Positions 41,119-51,850 of a DNA stretch of 64,000 bases are shown here, in pieces. Location of the stretch: assembly GCF_041415945.1 (NCBI RefSeq), contig NZ_JBGCUS010000001.1, positions 4,372,501-4,436,500 of the forward strand. The letters run 5' to 3'. How positions within the stretch are numbered: the stretch's first letter is position 1; every line of letters starts with the position of its first letter. The position numbers and the translations under genes are program-made. This stretch comes from Ancylobacter sp. IITR112 (GTDB taxonomy: Bacteria > Pseudomonadota > Alphaproteobacteria > Rhizobiales > Xanthobacteraceae). The notes under the pieces were generated by a model. That model saw nothing but the letters and a program-made list of their open reading frames with translations, searched no databases and had not been told where the DNA came from.

Positions 41119-41949
41119 ATGAACTCGGACAAGCGCGGCCCCGGCTTCTATGTGCTCACCGCCTTCTTCATCCTGTTCGTGCTGTTCCTCTACGGCCCGC
41201 TCTCGACCATCTTCATCCTCTCCTTTCAGGGGCCGAATGGCGGGCTCACCTTCCCGATGAACGGGGTGTCGTTGCGCTGGTTCGAGAACCTTCTGTTCGA
41301 GCAGCAGGCGGTCGGCGACTTCGGCGGCGCCTTCTCGCGCTCGCTGGTTCTCGGGCTGATGACCATGCTCACGACGGTGGTGGTGTCGTTGCTGGCGGGG
41401 CTCGCCTTCCGCCGCCGCTTCCTCGGCAGCGGGCCGCTGTTCTACCTCACCATTGCCAGCCTGATCGTGCCCTCGATCCTGATCTCGCTCGGCATCGGCC
41501 TCGCCTTCAACGTGTTCGGGCTGGAGCCGGCCTGGTATTCCTCCGGCTTCGGCGCGCACCTCACCTGGACGCTGCCCTTCGGCCTCCTGATCATGTTCGC
41601 TGTGTTCAACCGTTTCAACCCGGCCTATGAGGAAGCCGCGCGCGATCTCGGCGCCAGCCCGTGGCAGACTTTCGCCCATGTGGTGCTGCCGATCATCCTG
41701 CCGAGCCTCATCGGCGTCGGCCTGTTCGGCTTCACCCTGTCCTATGACGAATTCGCCCGCACGCTGATGACCTCCGGCAGCTTCAACACGCTGCCGCTCG
41801 AGATCTACGGCATGACCACCAATGTCACGACGCCGGTGCTTTATGCGCTGGGCACGGTGACGACGGTGTTTTCGCTGGCGGTGATCCTCCTCGCACTGGC
41901 GACCATCGCCGTGCTGCGCAAGCGCCGTGCCCGCCGGCTGGCGGGGTGA
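41119..41949 (+). CDS. ABC transporter permease, PotC-like
   Basis: A 276-residue permease with six helices and the EAA motif YEEAARDLGASPWQTFAHVVLP. It begins four bases after the PotB-like gene (TGAGCGATG junction) and ends the operon. The two permeases would form the channel used by the Tat-exported binding protein and ATPase upstream. Confidence 0.93.
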   Translation: MNSDKRGPGFYVLTAFFILFVLFLYGPLSTIFILSFQGPNGGLTFPMNGVSLRWFENLLFEQQAVGDFGGAFSRSLVLGLMTMLTTVVVSLLAGLAFRRRFLGSGPLFYLTIASLIVPSILISLGIGLAFNVFGLEPAWYSSGFGAHLTWTLPFGLLIMFAVFNRFNPAYEEAARDLGASPWQTFAHVVLPIILPSLIGVGLFGFTLSYDEFARTLMTSGSFNTLPLEIYGMTTNVTTPVLYALGTVTTVFSLAVILLALATIAVLRKRRARRLAG

Positions 41950-42096
41950 AGGAGGCCTGCATCAGGATTGCGCCAGCGGGGCTTCACGCGGCTTTGCCTG
42001 TCGTCGTGCGGCGGATTTGCTAGGATACCGTTGCGGCCGCCATGTGCCGTTCGCCGGCTCCGCAGGAGCGCGGCGACATGTTCTCGGGAGCCCCCA

Positions 42097-42387
42097 ATGC
42101 GAAGTGTCCTTTTCCTTTCGGCTGCGCTGATCCTTGCCGCCGCCACGGCGCAGGCGCAGGAGACGCCGCGCTCCACCAGTATGAGCTGCGCGGCGGTGAA
42201 CGCGCTGGTGCAGCAGCGTGGTGCCGTGGTGTTCGATACCGGCAGCGGCGACCTCAGCCGCGTCGTCTCCAATCCCAGCCTGTGCGATGCTGCCGATGGC
42301 GGCGCGCCAAGCTGGATTCCCTCGCAGGACCAGAGCCAGTGCCTCGCCGGCTATCGCTGCCAGGAGCGTTCAGGCCACGGCAACTAG
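42097..42387 (+). CDS. Small secreted cysteine-containing protein
   Basis: A 96-residue protein that starts at ATG 42097 after a CGGGAG ribosome binding site. Residues 1-20 form a signal peptide (LFLSAALILAAATAQAQ). The mature part has four cysteines, in SMSCAAVNALVQQRGAVVFDTG, NPSLCDAADGG and SQCLAGYRCQE, so two disulphides are likely. Similar small proteins are widespread in Hyphomicrobiales and annotated as hypothetical. Its stop codon overlaps the stop of the converging permease gene in a CTAG palindrome. Function unknown. Confidence 0.75.
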   Translation: MRSVLFLSAALILAAATAQAQETPRSTSMSCAAVNALVQQRGAVVFDTGSGDLSRVVSNPSLCDAADGGAPSWIPSQDQSQCLAGYRCQERSGHGN

Positions 42388-43160
42388 GCCCCTTTCCGCG
42401 GCGGCGCGCGCTGCGGCAGCGCGCGCTGCACCTCGCCGAGCGCCAGATCGACGGCGACGGCGAACAGCGCCACCAGCACCGTGCCCTGCAGCACGAAGGC
42501 GGGATTGCCGGCCGACAGCCCGTCAATGATCGGAGAGCCGAGGGTCAGCGCGCCCACCGTCGAGCCGATCGTGGCGGTGCCGATGCCGATCGTCACCGAA
42601 AGGCGGATGCCCGCGAACAGGATCGGCGCCGCCAGCGGCAACTCGATCCGCCATAGCCGGCCGGCCGGCGAAAAGCCGATGCCGTCCGCCGCCTCCAGCA
42701 CCGGCGCCGGCACGCTGCGCAACCCCGCCATGCCGGCGCCCATCACCGGCAGCACGCCGTAAAGCACCAGCGCGAAGGCGGTCGGCAGGGCGCCATAGCC
42801 GAGGCTCGGCACGGCGAGCGCCAGCACGGCGACGGGCGGAAAGGTCTGTGCCAGCGCGCCGAGCCGCTCCAGCGTCGGCGCATAGGCCCGCCCCGCCGGG
42901 CGGGTAGCGAACAGCGCGGCGCCGGCCCCGAGCGCAACCGCGACGAGGCTGGCCGAGCCGGTCAGCAGCGCATGCGCTGCTACCAGTTCGGGAAAGCTGG
43001 CGCGGCTGTAGACGAGGCGCGTGCCCGGCGGAAACAAAATGCCGAGATGCGGCGCCAGTGCGTCCATGCCAAAGGTGAGGGCGAGGAAGGCCGCCCCGGC
43101 CCAGATCGCCGGTCGGCGGGCGAGATGCCACGCAAACTGTCTCGCCCGGTTTCGGTTCAT
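42384..43160 (-). CDS. Compatible-solute ABC transporter permease (YehW/OpuCB-like)
   Basis: A 258-residue permease with five or six helices, and the cytoplasmic loop VLEAADGIGFSPAGRLWRIELPLAAP as the ATPase contact. It is the last gene of a four-gene operon (binding protein, large permease, ATPase, this permease), each junction overlapping. ATG 43160 overlaps the ATPase stop (ATGA). Family members take up glycine betaine, choline or related osmoprotectants. The gene's stop overlaps the stop of the small secreted protein gene on the other strand by three bases. Confidence 0.87.
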   Translation of the reverse strand: MNRNRARQFAWHLARRPAIWAGAAFLALTFGMDALAPHLGILFPPGTRLVYSRASFPELVAAHALLTGSASLVAVALGAGAALFATRPAGRAYAPTLERLGALAQTFPPVAVLALAVPSLGYGALPTAFALVLYGVLPVMGAGMAGLRSVPAPVLEAADGIGFSPAGRLWRIELPLAAPILFAGIRLSVTIGIGTATIGSTVGALTLGSPIIDGLSAGNPAFVLQGTVLVALFAVAVDLALGEVQRALPQRAPPRKGA

Positions 43161-44089
43161 GGGCGGACCAGGTCGGTGAGGGCGATCAGGCCGGCGCGGC
43201 CATCTGCGAGGCTTCGCACCGGCAGCCGGGCACATCCTTCCGCCACCATGCGGGCCAGAGCCGCTTCCAGCGTGGCGTCGGCGTCGATCGGCGCGCCATC
43301 CACCGATGGCGCGGCGCTGAAATCCGCGCGGTCGCCGACCCGCAGCGCCTTGAGCCTGTTGAGCCCCAGCAGCGGCCCGCCGAAAAAGCGCGCCACCGCC
43401 TCGTTCGCGGGATGCGCCAGCACCTCGGCCGGCGTGCCGGTCTGCAACAGGCGACCCTGGTGCAGCACCGCCAGCGTGCCGCCAAGGCGGATCGCCTCCT
43501 CGACATCATGGGTGACGAGCAGGATGGTGGTGCCGATGCGCTGCTGAATGTCGATCAGGCTATCCTGCAGCCCCCGCCGCGTCGGCGGATCGACGGCGCC
43601 AAAGGGCTCGTCCATCAGCAGAAGCTCGGGCTCGGCCGCCAGCGCCCGCGCCACGCCGACGCGCTGCTGCTGGCCGCCGGAGAGTTCGTCGGGGTAGCGC
43701 TGGGCGTGGCTTTCGGGCGGCAGGCCGACGAGATCGAGCAGCTCGGCCACGCGCAACCGGATGCGCGCCGCCGGCCATCCCAGCAGCACCGGCACGGTGG
43801 CGACGTTGCGCGCGACAGTCCAATGCGGAAAAAGACCAACCGACTGAATGACATAGCCTATACGCCGGCGCAGTTCGACCGGGGCGAGCGTGGCGATGTC
43901 GGAGCCCTCGATGAGGATGCGTCCGCCATCGGGTTCGAGCAGCCTGTTGGCGAGGCGCAGCAGGGTCGACTTGCCCGAACCCGAGCTGCCGACCAGCGCG
44001 CAGAGCGTGCCGCGCGGCACGTCCAGCGTCACGCCATCAAGCGCCGATGCCGCGCCGAAGCGCTTGGAGACAGCCTCGAAGCGGATCAC
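43157..44089 (-). CDS. Compatible-solute ABC transporter ATPase (OpuCA/YehX-like)
   Basis: A 310-residue ATPase with Walker A VGSSGSGKSTLLRLAN, Q-loop VIQSVGLFPHWTV, signature [16 protein letters not shown], Walker B LLLMDEPFGAVDP and H-loop VTHDVEEAI. The last 70 residues keep only one CBS-like segment (ALARMVAEGCARLPVRSLADG), shorter than the paired CBS domains of OpuCA that sense ionic strength. The start overlaps the stop of the large permease by four bases. Confidence 0.92.
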   Translation of the reverse strand: MIRFEAVSKRFGAASALDGVTLDVPRGTLCALVGSSGSGKSTLLRLANRLLEPDGGRILIEGSDIATLAPVELRRRIGYVIQSVGLFPHWTVARNVATVPVLLGWPAARIRLRVAELLDLVGLPPESHAQRYPDELSGGQQQRVGVARALAAEPELLLMDEPFGAVDPPTRRGLQDSLIDIQQRIGTTILLVTHDVEEAIRLGGTLAVLHQGRLLQTGTPAEVLAHPANEAVARFFGGPLLGLNRLKALRVGDRADFSAAPSVDGAPIDADATLEAALARMVAEGCARLPVRSLADGRAGLIALTDLVRP

Positions 44090-45330
44090 GCTTGCCTCCG
44101 CAGCAGGAGCAGGGAGAGACCTCGCAGGGCGGTGTCGGCCAGCAAGGCGAGGGCGATGGCGGAGAGCGCGCCGAGCAGGACGAGATCGGCAGCGCTCTGT
44201 CCAAGTCCTTGAAAAATAAAGGTTCCTAGGCCCCCTGCGCCGATCAGGGCGGCGAGGGTGGCGAGGCCGATGAGCTGCACCAGGGTAAGGCGCAGCGTCT
44301 GCAGCAGCGTCGGCAGGGCGAGCGGCACCAGCGTGTGGCGGACGATCTGCGCCGGCGTCATACCCATGCCCCGCGCCGATTCCACGAGATCCGACGGGAC
44401 GTTAGACAGGCCCGCATGGACGCCGCGGGCGACCGGGAGCAGGCCGTAGAGCCCCAGCGCGAGGATGGCGGGCGTCGCTCCGATGCCGGAAATGCCGAGG
44501 TGGCGAAGGCCCGGCACGAGGCCGGTGAGGAGGGTGATGGGACCGATGAGGAGGGCGAAGAGAGCGAGCGAGGGAATGGTCTGGACGATGTTGAGCACGG
44601 CGAAGATCGGGCCGGCGCGCCGCGGCCGGCGATAGGCCATGAGCCCGATCACCCCGCCGACGATCACCGCCAGAACGAGGCCGGCGCCGGTCAGTTGCAG
44701 ATGCCGCAGCACCTCGTCGCGATAGGCCTCCTGGCGCACCGCATATTCCCGCGCCAGCGACAGCGAAGCGAGGCCGCCGCTGGCGAGCAGCGCGGCAAGG
44801 CCGGCCAGCAGGGCGAGCAGCGGCACGGCCTTGCCGGCCGGATGCGATGTCCGCTCGGTGCTGTCGGCGAGGAGGAGCAGCCCCGCCACCACCGCGACCC
44901 AGAAGCCGGTTCCGAGCGAGACGCGGGTGAGCGACCCCGCCGCTTCGGCCTGCGCGCCGGCCGCCAGCCCGGCCACGCCGAGCGCGGCCACGACCAGCGC
45001 GGCGGCGGCGAGGCCGGTCAGCGCGTGCCGCGCGCGCCACGCGGGCCGCATCGCCAGCCCCGCAATGAGGGCGAGCGGCGCCAGCACCAGCGCCGCAGCA
45101 GCGGACCCCGCTGCCGCCCAGAGCGGGAGCGGGCTTCCCGACAGCAGCCGGTTGGGGGCGACGACGACGAAGCCGCCTGCGAGCAGGCCCGCAAGGGCGA
45201 TGGCAGCGAAGAGCAGCGGCAGAAGGTCGAGCCCGCTGCGCGCCTCACCCGTTCGCGCATCAGGGATCCCGCCCTGGCTGCCGTCGGCGTCGCCGGCGCG
45301 TGCCGGCGCCCGGCCGGCGAGGTGCCTCAC
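44086..45330 (-). CDS. Compatible-solute ABC transporter permease, large (YehY-like)
   Basis: A 414-residue permease. The N-terminal 200 residues hold about six extra hydrophobic segments, and the C-terminal 200 carry the usual permease core with the EAA loop LVESARGMGMTPAQIVRHTLVPLALP. This double-size layout is that of YehY in the Yeh/OsmF system. The start is a GTG at 45330 that overlaps the TGA of the binding-protein gene (GTGA). Confidence 0.9.
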   Translation of the reverse strand: MRHLAGRAPARAGDADGSQGGIPDARTGEARSGLDLLPLLFAAIALAGLLAGGFVVVAPNRLLSGSPLPLWAAAGSAAAALVLAPLALIAGLAMRPAWRARHALTGLAAAALVVAALGVAGLAAGAQAEAAGSLTRVSLGTGFWVAVVAGLLLLADSTERTSHPAGKAVPLLALLAGLAALLASGGLASLSLAREYAVRQEAYRDEVLRHLQLTGAGLVLAVIVGGVIGLMAYRRPRRAGPIFAVLNIVQTIPSLALFALLIGPITLLTGLVPGLRHLGISGIGATPAILALGLYGLLPVARGVHAGLSNVPSDLVESARGMGMTPAQIVRHTLVPLALPTLLQTLRLTLVQLIGLATLAALIGAGGLGTFIFQGLGQSAADLVLLGALSAIALALLADTALRGLSLLLLRRQA

Positions 45331-46247
45331 CCGAGCAGCCCCTGCGCCTTGAGATAGGCCTCGGCAACCGCGCGCGCGTCGCGCCCTTCGAGCTGCACCT
45401 GCGCGTTCAGCCGCTGCAGCGTCGCCAGGTCGAGTCCGGCAAAGGCGGGGGCGAGCGCGTCGGCAATGGCGGGATAGGCGTCGAGCACGCCTTTGCGGAT
45501 CACCGGCGCGGGCTGGTAGACCGGCTGCACCTGCTTGGTGTCGGTCATCACCTTGAGGTTCAGCGCGGCGATGGCGCCGTCCGTGCCATAGACCATGGCG
45601 GCGTTGACCCCGGACGTGCCTTCCGCCGCCGCCTTGATGGTGGCGGCGGTGTCGCCGCCGGAGAGCACCAGCAACTGGTCGCCGGACAGCTTGAAGCCAT
45701 AAGCCTGCTGGAAGGCGGGCAGCGCCGCCGCGCTTTCCACGAATTCGGCCGAGGCGGCGAGCTTCACCTCGCTATCCTTCGTCCAGCGCGCGAAATCCTC
45801 CATGGTGGCGAGGCTCTCGCGCGCCGCCACATCGCCGCGCACGGCGATGCCCCAGGTGTTGTCGGCGGGGGCAGGGGCGAGCCAGACCAGGCCATTAGCG
45901 GCGTCGAGATCGCGGGCCTTCTCATAGGCGGCGCCGGCATTCTTCCACACCGGATCGTCCGCCATGGCGAAGAAGAAGCCGGCATTGCCGGTATATTCGG
46001 GGTAGAGGTCGATCTCGCCCGCCAGCAGCGCGGTGCGCACGATCTTGGTCGGGCCGAGCTGCAGCCGGCGCGTCACCGGAATGCCGGCATGCTCCAGCAC
46101 CAGCGCGATGATGTTGCCGAGCACCGCGCCCTCGGTGTCGATCTTCGAACTCACCACCACGGGCGCGGCGGCGCGGGCGGCACCCGGCACCAGCGCCGCC
46201 GCCGCGAGGGTGGCCAGCAGGCCGCGCCGGCTGATGGATATGGGCAT
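45327..46247 (-). CDS. Compatible-solute ABC transporter binding protein (OsmF-like)
   Basis: A 306-residue periplasmic protein starting at ATG 46247 with AAGGGGG ahead. It has a possible Tat signal (ISRRGLLATLAAAALVPGAARA), then the OpuAC/OsmF-type blocks VSSKIDTEGAVLGNIIALVLEHAG, KIVRTALLAGEIDLYPEYTGN and a C-terminal LIRKGVLDAYPAIADAL-like segment. It binds quaternary amines such as glycine betaine, although E. coli OsmF binds them weakly. First gene of the operon, divergent from the flavin oxidoreductase gene. Confidence 0.9.
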   Translation of the reverse strand: MPISISRRGLLATLAAAALVPGAARAAAPVVVSSKIDTEGAVLGNIIALVLEHAGIPVTRRLQLGPTKIVRTALLAGEIDLYPEYTGNAGFFFAMADDPVWKNAGAAYEKARDLDAANGLVWLAPAPADNTWGIAVRGDVAARESLATMEDFARWTKDSEVKLAASAEFVESAAALPAFQQAYGFKLSGDQLLVLSGGDTAATIKAAAEGTSGVNAAMVYGTDGAIAALNLKVMTDTKQVQPVYQPAPVIRKGVLDAYPAIADALAPAFAGLDLATLQRLNAQVQLEGRDARAVAEAYLKAQGLLG

Positions 46248-46455
46248 GCAATCCCCCCTTGGACTGGTGTCGAGATGCTGCCGACACAAGCCGGCACCGG
46301 CGCGATTGTTCCACCCTTCGCCCGGCGGGCAAACCGAAAACCGGCTCTTTGCCATCTTCGGCAACAGGGCGGCGGAAACCCTGGGGCGGCTCGGACGTTT
46401 GCTTCCACGCCCTGCGGGACGAGCGTCCCGTTCCTCCAGCTACCGGATTTCCCGC

Positions 46456-47445
46456 ATGCCCGCCGCGCCCTTTCTTCGCATCGGCTATCACGCCTCGCAT
46501 GAGCAGTTCGCCCCCAGCGCCCTGCTTGCCCATGTGCAGGCGGCGGAACAGGCGGGGTTCGCGGCGGCGATGTGCTCGGACCATTTCGCGCCGTGGAGCG
46601 CGCGCCAGCCGCATTCCGGCTATGCCTGGAGCTGGCTCGGCGCGGCGCTGGCGACCACCTCGCTCTCCTTCGGCGTCGTCACCACGCCGATCGGCCGGCG
46701 CTACCATCCCGCGCTGACCGCGCAGGCGGCGGCGACGCTGGCGGAGATGTTTCCCGAGCGGTTCTGGATGGCGCTCGGCTCCGGCGAAGCGCTCAATGAG
46801 CGCGTGACGGGGCAGCGCTGGCCATCCAAGCCGGAGCGCGACGCGCGGCTGACTGAGGCGGTGGAGATCATGCGCGCCCTGTTTGCCGGGGAGACGGTGA
46901 ACCGGCAGGGCGGGCTGATCGCGGTCGAGGAGGCGCGGCTCTATACGCGCCCGTCCGTGCCGCCCGCTTTCATCGCCGCCGCGCTGACGCCGGAGACGGC
47001 GCGACGGGCGGGGGCATGGGCGGACGGCCTTGTCACCATCAACCAGCCCATGGAGCGGCTGCGGGCGATCATCGAGGCTTTCCATGAGGGCGGCGGCGCG
47101 GGCAAGAGACTGGTGCTGCAGGTGCATCTCTCCTATGCCGGCACAATGGACGAGGCGCGCGCCAACGCGCATGACCAGTGGCGTTTCAACACGCTGTCCT
47201 CTTCCGTCGCCGCCGAGCTGAAACTGCCGGAACAGTTCGACGCCGCCACGCGGCTGGTGCGGCCGGAAGACCTCGACGACAGCATCCTCATTTCCGACGA
47301 TCCCGGCTGGCACGCGGCGCGGCTGGCGGAATTGGCCGAACTCGGCTTCGGCGACATCTACCTTCACAATGTCGGGCTAAACCAGCAGGCGTTCATCGAG
47401 ACGTTTGGCGCCCTCGTGCTTCCCCAATTGCGGGGCCGGGCCTGA
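46456..47445 (+). CDS. LLM-class flavin-dependent oxidoreductase (probable non-F420 type, TIGR03885-like)
   Basis: A 329-residue luciferase-like TIM barrel enzyme. It opens with FLRIGYHASHEQFAPSALLAHVQAAEQAGF, in part, followed by MCSDHFAPWSARQPHSGYAWSWLGAAL and the flavin-binding GVVTTPIGRRYHPALTAQAAATLAEMFP region, in part. It is like F420-dependent dehydrogenases but belongs to the subgroup found in organisms without F420, so FMN is the expected cofactor. It starts 208 bases from the divergent transporter gene and is followed after 21 bases by the alpha-glucosidase gene, with which it probably forms an operon. The substrate is unknown. Confidence 0.82.
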   Translation: MPAAPFLRIGYHASHEQFAPSALLAHVQAAEQAGFAAAMCSDHFAPWSARQPHSGYAWSWLGAALATTSLSFGVVTTPIGRRYHPALTAQAAATLAEMFPERFWMALGSGEALNERVTGQRWPSKPERDARLTEAVEIMRALFAGETVNRQGGLIAVEEARLYTRPSVPPAFIAAALTPETARRAGAWADGLVTINQPMERLRAIIEAFHEGGGAGKRLVLQVHLSYAGTMDEARANAHDQWRFNTLSSSVAAELKLPEQFDAATRLVRPEDLDDSILISDDPGWHAARLAELAELGFGDIYLHNVGLNQQAFIETFGALVLPQLRGRA

Positions 47446-47466
47446 CCAGACCTTTAGGAGGCGCGG

Positions 47467-49061
<1,595 letters not shown>

Positions 49062-49065
<4 letters not shown>

Positions 49066-50729
49066 AGTTCCGAGCGGCGGAAGGCGTAGTCGAGCCCGCC
49101 CATGCGGAACCAGCGATAGCCATAGGGCTCCAGCGTGATCTCGTAGCGGCCCTTGGCGTCCGCCTGGGCGTGGTCCTCGGACAAAAGGTTGACCAGCCGG
49201 TCGGGCTCGCCCTCCGGGGCTTCGAGCGCGAAGCGGACGCTCACCCCCTCGGGGTGGAAATTGTGCAGGAACACGGCGACGTTGTTGCGCCATTCATAGC
49301 GCAGGCACAGCACGGCGTCGTGGCCGACATCGACCACCTCGAAGGCGCCCCAACCGATTTCCTGCGTTTCCTGGCGGGTGCGGATCATCCGCTCCATCCA
49401 GTTGAGGAAGGATTCCGGGTCGCGCCGCTGGTCGGCGACATTGACCTGCTCATAGCCATAGGCGCCCTCGGAAATCACCGGCAAATAGGTCTTTTCCGCC
49501 GCGCTGAAGCCGGCCTGCTTCTCGTTCGACCATTGCATGGGCGTGCGTGCGCAGTAGCGCTCGGGCAGGTTGAGATCGTCGCCCATGCCGATCTCGTCGC
49601 CATAGCGCAGCACCGGCGTGCCCGGCAGGGAGAGCATGAGGCTGTAGGCCAGCTCCATCATCCGGCGGTCGCCCTTGAGCATCGGGGTGAGACGGCGGCG
49701 GATGCCGCGGTCATAGAGCTGCATGGATTTGTCCGGCCCGAAGGCGGCGAACACCTGCTCCCGCTGCTTTTCGGTCAGCCGGCCGAGATCGAGTTCGTCA
49801 TGATTGCGCAGGAACAGGCCCCATTGCGCGGTGGCATAGTCCGGCCGCGTGGCGTTCAGCGCTTTGACCAGCGGCTTCATGTCGGCGCTGGCGAGCGCGT
49901 AGAAAAGCGACTGGTTGACCTGGAAATTGAACATCATGTGCATGCGGTCGCCATCGGCGCCGAAATATTTCTTGTCGTCCTCGGGCAGGATATTGGCTTC
50001 CGCCAGGATGATCGCGTCGCCCCGCCGCCACTGCAGGAACTCGCGGAAGGTGCGCAGCATGTTGAAATGCTCGATCGGCTTGCCGTCGATTTCCGCCCCC
50101 TTCTCCGCGATGACGAAGGGCACGGCGTCCATGCGGAAGCCGGAGACGCCGAGTTCGAGCCAGAAGCCCATAATGCGCAGAATCTCCGCCTGCACATCGG
50201 GGTTGGCGGTGTTGAGGTCGGGCTGGAAATCATAGAAGCGGTGGAAATAATACTCCTTAGCCGCCTTGTCATAGGTCCAGGTGGTGGTCTGCACGCCGGG
50301 AAAGACCATGCCTTCATCGGCGTTTTTCGGCTTGGTCTTGGACCAGACATACCAGTCGCGATAGGGCGAGTTGGGGTCCGAGCGGGCGGATTTGAACCAG
50401 GGGTGCTGGTTCGAGGTGTGGTTGACCACGAGGTCGATCAGCACCCGCATGCCGCGCTGGCGGGCGGCGTGGGTGAATTCGACGAAATCGCCCAGCGTGC
50501 CATAGCGCGGGTCGACGCCGTAATAATCTGCCACGTCATAGCCGTCATCCTTGCCGGGCGAGGCCTGGAACGGCATCAGCCAGATGGCGGTGACGCCCAG
50601 CCCGTGCAGATAGTCGAGCCGCCGCATCAGGCCGCGGAAATCGCCTATGCCGTCGCCATTCGAATCCATGAAGCCTTCGACGGAGAGGCAGTAGACGATG
50701 GCGTTCTTGTACCAGAGGTCGGTGATCAC
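49062..50729 (-). CDS. GH13 trehalose synthase/amylase-like protein (TreS-related)
   Basis: A 555-residue GH13 enzyme. It starts LWYKNAIVYCLSVEGFMDSNGDGIGDF, and has DLVVNHTSNQHPW, GFRMDAVPFV (nucleophile Asp), IILAEANIL (acid/base Glu) and LRNHDELDLGRLT (stabilising Asp). These are closest to trehalose synthase (maltose alpha-glucosyltransferase), with the typical FHRFYDFQPDLNTANPDVQ-like segment, but the Cys in YCLSVEGF differs from the VYEVHVRAF of true TreS. It has no maltokinase fusion. It probably transforms maltose, trehalose or related disaccharides in the cytoplasm. A TreS or sucrose-specific activity cannot be told apart by eye. Confidence 0.83.
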
Positions 50730-50876
50730 GCGCGGCGCTCCCGGTGAGAAATCCCGGGGCGCAACGTTTCATGCGGCGCAAGCGTTCCTCGAAGCCGCGT
50801 TCCTCGCAGCCGCTTTCATCGCAGCCTGCATAGCCGGCCGCCGCAGCGCCAGTCGCTTCCGGCGGTCGGCCCGCCG

Positions 50877-51221
50877 TCAGCCCATCATGCGCATGTGCTG
50901 GTCGTAGAGGATCCAGATGGTGCCGGACACCATGATGAGCAGGATCAGCACGGTGAACAGGATCAGCAACAGGTCGTCGCGGTGCGAGCGCTGAAGGTCG
51001 ATGTGCAGGAAGTAGCGCAGATGCACCACCGCCTGCAGCACGGCAAGCAGCCCCAGCGCGGCGAGCGCGGCGGCACCGCTGAACAGATCGAACCACACCA
51101 CCGCGAAGGCGCCGGTGGTCAGCACCAGCGCGAGCACGAGGCCGATCACATAGGAACGGCGCTCATGGCCCTCGTCCTCAAGCTCGCTGGCCGGCAGGTC
51201 GGCGGACACCCGGTTGCTCAT
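50877..51221 (-). CDS. cyoD: Cytochrome bo quinol oxidase subunit IV
   Basis: A 114-residue membrane protein with three helices (VIGLVLALVLTTGAFAVVW, LAALGLLAVLQAVVHLRYFLHI, LLLILFTVLILLIMVSGTIWILY). The VHLRYFLHI segment and C-terminal MVSGTIWILYDQHMRMM are CyoD hallmarks. It is an accessory subunit that helps assemble the oxidase. The ATG at 51221 overlaps the cyoC stop in an ATGA junction. It ends the cyoABCD operon; no cyoE haem O synthase follows in this window. Confidence 0.95.
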   Translation of the reverse strand: MSNRVSADLPASELEDEGHERRSYVIGLVLALVLTTGAFAVVWFDLFSGAAALAALGLLAVLQAVVHLRYFLHIDLQRSHRDDLLLILFTVLILLIMVSGTIWILYDQHMRMMG

Positions 51222-51850
51222 GACACGACCCCGTAGAGATAGACGAAGGTGAAGATGCCGATCCAGACGACATCGAGCATGTGCCAGAACAAGGCAAGGC
51301 GCATCAGCCGCAGCTTCACCGCCGGGTTCATGCCCAGCGCCGCCACCTGCACCGCCATGACCGCCATCCACACCAGCCCGGACGAGACATGCAGCGCATG
51401 GGTGCCGGTGAGCAGGTAATAGGCGGAGAGGAAGCCGCTCGCCTGCGGCGGCGCGCCATGGGCGGTGATCATCACATAATAGTCGTGCAGCTCCATGCCG
51501 ACGAAGCCGGCGCCGAGCAGGCCGGTGACGAGCAGCCAGCCGAGCACGCCGCGCCGGTTCTCGCGGTACTTCATCTCCAGCATGGCGAAGCCGAAGGCGC
51601 AGCTGGAGAGCAGCAGCAGCAGCGTCTCCAGGAACGCGGCGGTGAGGTCGAACACCTCGGCCGGGCGCGGGCCTTCGGCGATGCCCTGCACGCTCATGGC
51701 GGCATAGGTGGCGAACAGCACCGCGAACAGCACCAGATCGCTCATCAGGAAGATCCAGAAGCCGAACAGCACTTCTTCGGCGGCTTCGTGGCTTTCCGGA
51801 TCGGTGCCGGCGAGATTGATGCCGGGGTGGAGACGTTCGGAAAGGCTCAT
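51218..51850 (-). CDS. cyoC: Cytochrome bo quinol oxidase subunit III
   Basis: A 210-residue protein with five membrane helices, beginning with the typical LFGFWIFLMSDLVLFAVLFATYA helix and ending HMLDVVWIGIFTFVYLYGVVS, both CyoC signatures. It starts at ATG 51850, which overlaps the cyoB stop by four bases. The in-frame region upstream overlaps cyoB and is not coding. Subunit III stabilises the oxidase core. Confidence 0.96.
   Translation of the reverse strand: MSLSERLHPGINLAGTDPESHEAAEEVLFGFWIFLMSDLVLFAVLFATYAAMSVQGIAEGPRPAEVFDLTAAFLETLLLLLSSCAFGFAMLEMKYRENRRGVLGWLLVTGLLGAGFVGMELHDYYVMITAHGAPPQASGFLSAYYLLTGTHALHVSSGLVWMAVMAVQVAALGMNPAVKLRLMRLALFWHMLDVVWIGIFTFVYLYGVVS

Noticed and set aside
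37670..41949. Assigning guanidine or uracil as substrate of the PotABCD-like transporter
   Set aside because: It lies near the gdmH and URC genes, but no riboswitch or shared operator precedes it and the sequence supports only a polyamine-type family.
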